From positions 1-18,949 of the forward strand of contig CAZPBC010000041.1 of NCBI GenBank assembly GCA_964584775.1: a stretch of DNA of 18,949 bases, written 5' to 3'. A program made the position numbers and the translations under genes. Under the pieces are notes generated by a model, which saw only the letters and a program-made list of their open reading frames with translations, did no database searches and was not told the origin of the DNA. This DNA comes from CAZPBC01 sp964584775 (GTDB lineage: Bacteria > Chlamydiota > Chlamydiia > Chlamydiales > SLFE01). This document shows positions 15,057 to 18,949 of this stretch, one piece after another. Every line of letters begins with the position of its first letter. Positions within the stretch are counted from its first letter, which is position 1.

Positions 15057-15084
15057 TTGACTTCAGGAAGATGAAGTTTATAAT
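15057..15084 (+). promoter_or_regulatory. Promoter of the kinase-like gene
   Basis: TTGACT (15057-15062), 16-base spacer, TATAAT (15079-15084): the best sigma70-type promoter in the window. A start near 15091 leaves a leader of about 22 bases with GAGG (15103-15106) seven bases before the ATG at 15114. Confidence 0.7.
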
Positions 15085-15113
15085 TTATATTTGAATTTCA
15101 TTGAGGCCTAAAC

Positions 15114-16370
15114 ATGATTCCAATACGACTCGAAGGTCATCAGCTCACTGTTCCACTCGGAACGAACGTCCACCTGTCTCTCGAGTACTCTCATACCTCA
15201 GAAGGACGCTTTACCTACCCTTTCGAAGGCTGTGAGCCTTTAACTCCCACGGTTGCCAAACGCGTCTTTGTCGATCCTGTCGCCCTAGCCGAAGGCTTGG
15301 GTCTGCATGAGGGTTTACTGAGTGGTGCTCAAAAAAAGGGAAAATCTATCTGGTTGGTCACCCATATTGTGAATCAGATGCAAAGAAAGGCCTTTGGGGT
15401 TGCGGAGATAGAACTTTTGCAGGCGGCCCGTACTCTCGAGGGACCGGTTCGGCCCAGGAGCCCCTTTGAAAGGGTGCAAGTGGATTATGACTCAGGACCT
15501 GAGGAATTGAGGGTACACATCGTAGAAGACATTTCTGAAGGAGCCGCTCCTCCTGCAACCGAGGTAGCCATCTTAGAGGAAGCGAGAAGGGTTGAACATC
15601 CTCATCTTCCCTGGTGCCTTAACAGTGCAGTGAATTGTGATGGGGATGAGATCACGCACACGATCACCACCACTTTCAATGGGCTTCCAATTGAACAAGT
15701 GTGGAGTCGATTGAACTTTCAGCAACAGCTCAGTCTTTTCTTTGGCTATTTTCAAGCGCTTCACTTCATCGGGTTGAAGATGGGGTGCCTTCATACTATG
15801 TTGACACGGGAAAGTTTACTCGGAACTATTGATGGAGTCGGGACAGTCACCCACCTTCGTCACGCGTTGTACCTTTCCAACTTTCAAGATCGTCAGTTTT
15901 TAACGAAGACTTTCTTTAAAAGAGAATCTCCATGGATCCGTTCGAGTGACCATCTCGCACCAGAGCTCCTCTACCTTCTTTTAGAAATCCGCAATGAACG
16001 ACACCATCACAAGGTCTCTCTTGAAAATCTACAAAAATTTCCAGTCACCGAAAAAGCCGACATCTGGAGCCTCGGTTTAACCCTTGCCCTCCTTCTCTAC
16101 GATCCGCATTCAGATGCATGTCCACCCTTTCTTCGCTTCTACCGGACACATGACCAAAAGTCTCCTAGGGAAAAAAAACGTGAAGAATTACGCGATATCA
16201 TCCAAGCCCATCAAGAAGTTCCCGAAACGGACCCGAGCTGGTCTCCGTTAGAAAAGCTTCTTGCCCAGCTTCTACACCCCGATCCAGATCAAAGGCCATC
16301 CGCCCTCAAAGCGGCGACCGAGCTAAATCAATTGATGCTGCATTCGCTCAAAGCAGGAAAGTCAACCTGA
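15114..16370 (+). CDS. Protein kinase-fold protein lacking catalytic residues (predicted pseudokinase)
   Basis: A 418-residue protein whose second half follows the Ser/Thr kinase fold. EEARRVEHPHLP (155-166) looks like helix C with its Glu and the following HPHL; HLAPELL (280-286) is the APE motif; KADIWSLG (314-321) is the subdomain IX D-x-W-S-L-G; PDPDQRPSA (389-397) is subdomain XI with its Arg. The catalytic loop HRDxKPEN is replaced by LHTMLTRESLL (226-236), losing the Asp and Asn, and no DFG follows (THLRHALYL instead). No glycine-rich loop or VAIK Lys is visible either. Phosphotransfer is therefore unlikely; a binding or regulatory role is inferred. The first 110 residues match nothing I recognise. 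There is no signal peptide or membrane segment. It has a strong promoter and ribosome site of its own, diverges from wza and converges with the Sel1 gene with one base between stops. Confidence 0.75.
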   Translation: MIPIRLEGHQLTVPLGTNVHLSLEYSHTSEGRFTYPFEGCEPLTPTVAKRVFVDPVALAEGLGLHEGLLSGAQKKGKSIWLVTHIVNQMQRKAFGVAEIELLQAARTLEGPVRPRSPFERVQVDYDSGPEELRVHIVEDISEGAAPPATEVAILEEARRVEHPHLPWCLNSAVNCDGDEITHTITTTFNGLPIEQVWSRLNFQQQLSLFFGYFQALHFIGLKMGCLHTMLTRESLLGTIDGVGTVTHLRHALYLSNFQDRQFLTKTFFKRESPWIRSSDHLAPELLYLLLEIRNERHHHKVSLENLQKFPVTEKADIWSLGLTLALLLYDPHSDACPPFLRFYRTHDQKSPREKKREELRDIIQAHQEVPETDPSWSPLEKLLAQLLHPDPDQRPSALKAATELNQLMLHSLKAGKST

Positions 16371-16371
16371 G

Positions 16372-17454
16372 CTATCTTCTTGCTCTTTTACGAGTGCCTT
16401 GTCTTGGTGGACGCGTTGATCTTTGGAATCTTAAAGAGAAGTCGTCTATCTGTGTAAACAGAGCTGCACACAGTTCTTCTGGTGTGTCTTTGTATTTAAG
16501 GAGAATTTCAAGGTCTCTCAGTATCCTTTGGTCTTGGTAGAAGGCAAGGATTTGATCTCCGCATTCTGCAAGGCCCTTCTTGAGGAGGTTTCGGTACATG
16601 GAGACTCCCTTTTCAATGCGAGAGTGATCCTCATGGTTATGAATGTAGTAAAATGCCAATTCAAAAGCAGCGAGTAGGCTGTGAAGAGCTGCCAGGTCGG
16701 TGTCTTTTTCCACACCGTGTCCAGTTAGAAGACAAGCTGCAAACTTCAGTTGTGCATCTTCTAAGCCGTACTGAGCACTTTCTTTTAGAAGTTCCACTCC
16801 GCGTTTGAGGTCACGCTCACCTCCAAGCCCCGATAAACAACATTGAGCTAAAGTATAGCATGCCTGAACACATCCATCGTCATAAGCAGCTTGGACAACC
16901 CCGCGACCGCTGGTCGCGTCCTTCTTTGTTCCCATGCCTCTTAATTGGCAAAGTCCGTAGGAGTGGAGGGCATCAAGATCTCCTTTTTCAGAAGCGGTAC
17001 GGTAAAAGGACTGTGCAAGGAATTGTAACTGGATTCTATCTTCTCTAGACGCTGCTGATACCCCAATTTGATGTTCCATGCAGATAGCCGCTTTATAGAG
17101 CGCTTCGGGGAGACCTTTTGTTGCAGCCATCTTATATTGTTCATAGGCTTTTTCTTCGTCGACCGGGACCCCTAAACCAAAATCATAAAACTCACCCATT
17201 TTGAAAATTCCCCAAGCTAGGTTCGCTTTTGCAGCCTCTTGGTACCAATGAAAGGCTTTCCCATAGTCGACGGGAGTACCGATTCCATACTCGTATCGTT
17301 CAGCTTTTTCGATTTCGTAGGGTCGACTGGTTAGGAAATCATTGTCATCATCCACTCGACTGGGTTTTCTTGTTGAAAGGGGAGTCATAGGACGGTGATT
17401 ACAAGCCGAGAGGGGGGTGCGTGGGATGGTAGGAATAGGAAGTGTCGTTTGCAT
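16372..17454 (-). CDS. Sel1-repeat (TPR-like) protein
   Basis: A 360-residue protein with about six Sel1-like repeats between residues 47 and 255. Typical repeat pieces are YEYGIGTPVDYGKAFHWYQ, YDFGLGVPVDEEKAYEQYK, LRGMGTKKD, LSGLGGERDLKRGVELLK and LTGHGVEKD. Such repeats form alpha-solenoids for protein-protein contact and are abundant in intracellular bacteria, where several act on host or envelope pathways. The N-terminal 45 residues are Pro/Thr-rich and probably disordered, and the C-terminus is strongly basic (TRKRARR). No signal peptide is seen. The start at 17454 has no Shine-Dalgarno sequence and an AT-rich leader; Met23 is the only other early start. The gene converges on the pseudokinase gene and lies 93 bases after the glycosyltransferase gene on the same strand. 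A scaffold role with its neighbours is possible but not shown. Confidence 0.85.
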   Translation of the reverse strand: MQTTLPIPTIPRTPLSACNHRPMTPLSTRKPSRVDDDNDFLTSRPYEIEKAERYEYGIGTPVDYGKAFHWYQEAAKANLAWGIFKMGEFYDFGLGVPVDEEKAYEQYKMAATKGLPEALYKAAICMEHQIGVSAASREDRIQLQFLAQSFYRTASEKGDLDALHSYGLCQLRGMGTKKDATSGRGVVQAAYDDGCVQACYTLAQCCLSGLGGERDLKRGVELLKESAQYGLEDAQLKFAACLLTGHGVEKDTDLAALHSLLAAFELAFYYIHNHEDHSRIEKGVSMYRNLLKKGLAECGDQILAFYQDQRILRDLEILLKYKDTPEELCAALFTQIDDFSLRFQRSTRPPRQGTRKRARR

Positions 17455-17547
17455 ATAAAATAAATAGTTTAATTTAAAGTTCTTCAGATTTTATTCAAAA
17501 CGGGGATTTTTTTGGAAAAAATTAAATCTTCTGAAAAGTAAAAAGGC

Positions 17548-18444
17548 CTAACTTTTCCAGTAGAAATCTTGGCTACTGAAGAGAGCGTTGATTTTTTTTG
17601 GGAAGAGGGGACCGAGCTTTCCAAAGGAGTAGCCCACGTACTTGACCAAGACCTGGAGGAGCGCGTAGGGCAGGAGTTGAGGTGATTCTTTTTTTAGGGT
17701 GATGAGCAGGGCTCGAATGTATTCTAACCCACGCTTCTCATCTTTTCCAAAAGTGCGTTGGAGAGAGCCGCGTCTTGCAAGGCCGGTGTCGAAGCTGCGT
17801 TTGAACTCTTGGAGAAGGGTGTAGCGGTGGGAGTGGAAGACATGTTTGTCTGCGACATAGGCGAGCGTGTGTCCTTTTTCGAGAAGTTTAGCTGCGACGA
17901 GAGTGTCTTCTCCGATCAGGACATGTTGAAAGCCTTCGACTTCATCGAGAGCCGCGTTGAGGTAGCCAGCGCAGGAGTTGGAACAAAAAGAGAGGTAAGA
18001 GCCCCACTTCTCTAAATCTTTCATCGAACGCAAATGGCTTTCTTTCGGGTAGTTGAAGACGCGTGGAAAGCTTTCGAAAAAGTCTGCATCTTTGTGAGGG
18101 ACCTGGCGGAGGTAGGAGATCGATGCCTTCTCTTCTTGCAGAGGAGCGACCAGCGCCTTTAGTGCGTCGGGTCCCTCCAAGATGGCATCGGGGGTCATCA
18201 TCACCACGATCTCTGTGCCGAGTTTTTTCCTGGCAAGGTCCCGCGTTTCTCCGTGATTAAACGTACTTCGAGGGACCACAAGAGTATCGGCACCGAGCTC
18301 TTTAGCCACCTCCACGGTGCGGTCGGGAGAGCTCGAGTTGACAACCAAAATTTTTAGGTCAGGAACTTGAAGGAGTGGTTTAAGGCAATTCGGAAGCAGG
18401 GCTTCAGCAGTGTGCGTGATGATCGCTACGCCGACAGATTTCAT
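17548..18444 (-). CDS. GT2 family glycosyltransferase, rhamnosyltransferase-like
   Basis: A 298-residue GT-A type glycosyltransferase, probably adding rhamnose or a similar deoxysugar to a surface polysaccharide at the inner face of the membrane. Seen: VVNSSSPDRT (34-43), the nucleotide-sugar site; FNHGETRD (62-69), a hallmark of rhamnosyltransferases of the RfbN/WbbL type; TPDA (84-87) in place of the usual TQDA metal site; RVFNYP (128-133); SNSCAG (155-160); GED (178-180), the catalytic-acid region; and HSHRYT (204-209). Sugar specificity is inferred. Start at 18444 (MKSVGVAIITH) fits the family; ATG 18486 would add 14 unrelated residues, and neither start has a strong ribosome site. The gene overlaps the end of the epimerase gene by 41 bases, so the two are co-translated. 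It may act with the Wza/Wzc-like proteins encoded nearby. Confidence 0.88.
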   Translation of the reverse strand: MKSVGVAIITHTAEALLPNCLKPLLQVPDLKILVVNSSSPDRTVEVAKELGADTLVVPRSTFNHGETRDLARKKLGTEIVVMMTPDAILEGPDALKALVAPLQEEKASISYLRQVPHKDADFFESFPRVFNYPKESHLRSMKDLEKWGSYLSFCSNSCAGYLNAALDEVEGFQHVLIGEDTLVAAKLLEKGHTLAYVADKHVFHSHRYTLLQEFKRSFDTGLARRGSLQRTFGKDEKRGLEYIRALLITLKKESPQLLPYALLQVLVKYVGYSFGKLGPLFPKKINALFSSQDFYWKS

Positions 18445-18949
18445 CTTGGTAATACTTTGCGAGTTGGTCCCAAAAATCGGGTTCATTTAATCCGTAATCT
18501 TCGAAGTGAATCAGATCCTCATTGATGTTGACGCGGGGCTCATCGTAGGAGTGTTCACGGACGAAATTGACAGGGCACTCCATCCCTAGACGGTGGCTCA
18601 TCTCTCGTTGAAAACGCTCAACGAAGGTTTTGTTGCTTTCGACAAAGCCGCTAGGAGCGAAGACACGCTCCGTTCCCTTTTCTACGAAATCCACAAAGGC
18701 CTTAGCAAGAAGTGTCACGGGAATGTTGTCACGGATGTAGTTGGGCTTCTCGACAGTGAGGAGCTCGCCCTTCTCCCAGCTCTCGACGAGGAGAGAGGTC
18801 AGACGTTTTTCCTCATAGGGTCCAAAAGGATTGGGGATGACGACCTTATGGAAGGGAACGCCGAGCTTCTTTGCCTGCTCTTCAAAGAGGTGGCAGGTCA
18901 TCTTCTTTGAAATGCCATAGGGTGAGTAGGTGTTTTCAGCGGTGCTTCC
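18404..18949 (-). CDS. NAD-dependent epimerase/dehydratase (extended SDR), C-terminal part, 5' end outside window
   Basis: The frame stays open to the right edge of the window, so this is the last 181 residues of a nucleotide-sugar epimerase or dehydratase; the ATG at 18901 is internal. The piece begins with ENTYSPYGISKK, holding the catalytic YxxxK (Y11, K15 of the fragment) of short-chain dehydrogenases. It goes on with IPNPFGPYEEKRLTSLLVES and YIRDNIPV, the usual RDxxxV substrate-site segment. The Rossmann nucleotide-binding start with GxxGxxG is off the window. It probably makes or modifies an NDP-sugar for the GT2 gene, with which it overlaps by 41 bases. Which sugar is unknown. Confidence 0.88.
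   Translation of the reverse strand, partial: GSTAENTYSPYGISKKMTCHLFEEQAKKLGVPFHKVVIPNPFGPYEEKRLTSLLVESWEKGELLTVEKPNYIRDNIPVTLLAKAFVDFVEKGTERVFAPSGFVESNKTFVERFQREMSHRLGMECPVNFVREHSYDEPRVNINEDLIHFEDYGLNEPDFWDQLAKYYQDEICRRSDHHAHC

Overview
The window most likely comes from a member of the Chlamydiae or a close relative. The GlgC reads like the chlamydial type of ADP-glucose pyrophosphorylase. There are Sel1-repeat, Ser-rich-tailed and kinase-like proteins of the kind common in environmental chlamydiae, an orphan lipoprotein solute-binding protein, and mixed base composition. This assignment rests on remembered family features, not on a search, and is moderate at best. No rRNA, tRNA or CRISPR array was seen.

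Layout. Bases 2-367 hold the 3' end of a gene for an AAA+ ATPase with a C-terminal PD-(D/E)XK-like domain. A convergent lipoprotein solute-binding protein follows (394-1209, -). Next come glgC (1289-2578, +) and a metallophosphoesterase (2627-3379, +). A compact toxin-antitoxin module (3450-4692, +) has an MqsR-like toxin and an MqsA-type zinc-finger/HTH protein fused to a Panacea (DUF4065/SocA-like) domain, with a perfect operator palindrome next to its -10 box. Two tandem, translationally coupled paralogues of unknown function lie on the minus strand (4827-7171). They are followed by an adenosylcobalamin-dependent (class II) ribonucleotide reductase, nrdJ (7281-9293, -), with a clear intrinsic terminator and two NrdR-type boxes 32 bp apart in its leader.

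The right half is a polysaccharide export and assembly region on the minus strand. It holds a Wzc/GumC-like co-polymerase (9493-12114), a Wza-like outer-membrane lipoprotein (13938-15017), and further along a rhamnosyltransferase-like GT2 overlapping an NAD-dependent epimerase (17548-18949). A full-length AAA+ ATPase gene (12473-13918, +) sits between wza and wzc in the opposite orientation. It is homologous to the fragment at the left edge and visibly more AT-rich than its neighbours. Its upstream region carries a perfect 13-bp hairpin and a pair of 34-bp inverted repeats that contain its likely promoter. A kinase-fold protein without catalytic residues (15114-16370, +) and a Sel1-repeat protein (16372-17454, -) lie between the two polysaccharide blocks.

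How the genes fit together. glgC serves glycogen storage. nrdJ makes deoxynucleotides under probable NrdR control. Wza, Wzc-like, GT2 and epimerase point to a surface polysaccharide, and the Wzc-like protein has lost the tyrosine-kinase ATP site. The toxin-antitoxin module and the AAA/PD-(D/E)XK genes are the accessory, probably mobile or defensive, parts. The items most worth checking are the MqsR/Panacea module, the repeated AAA gene with its inverted repeats, the pseudokinase, and the tandem unknown paralogues.
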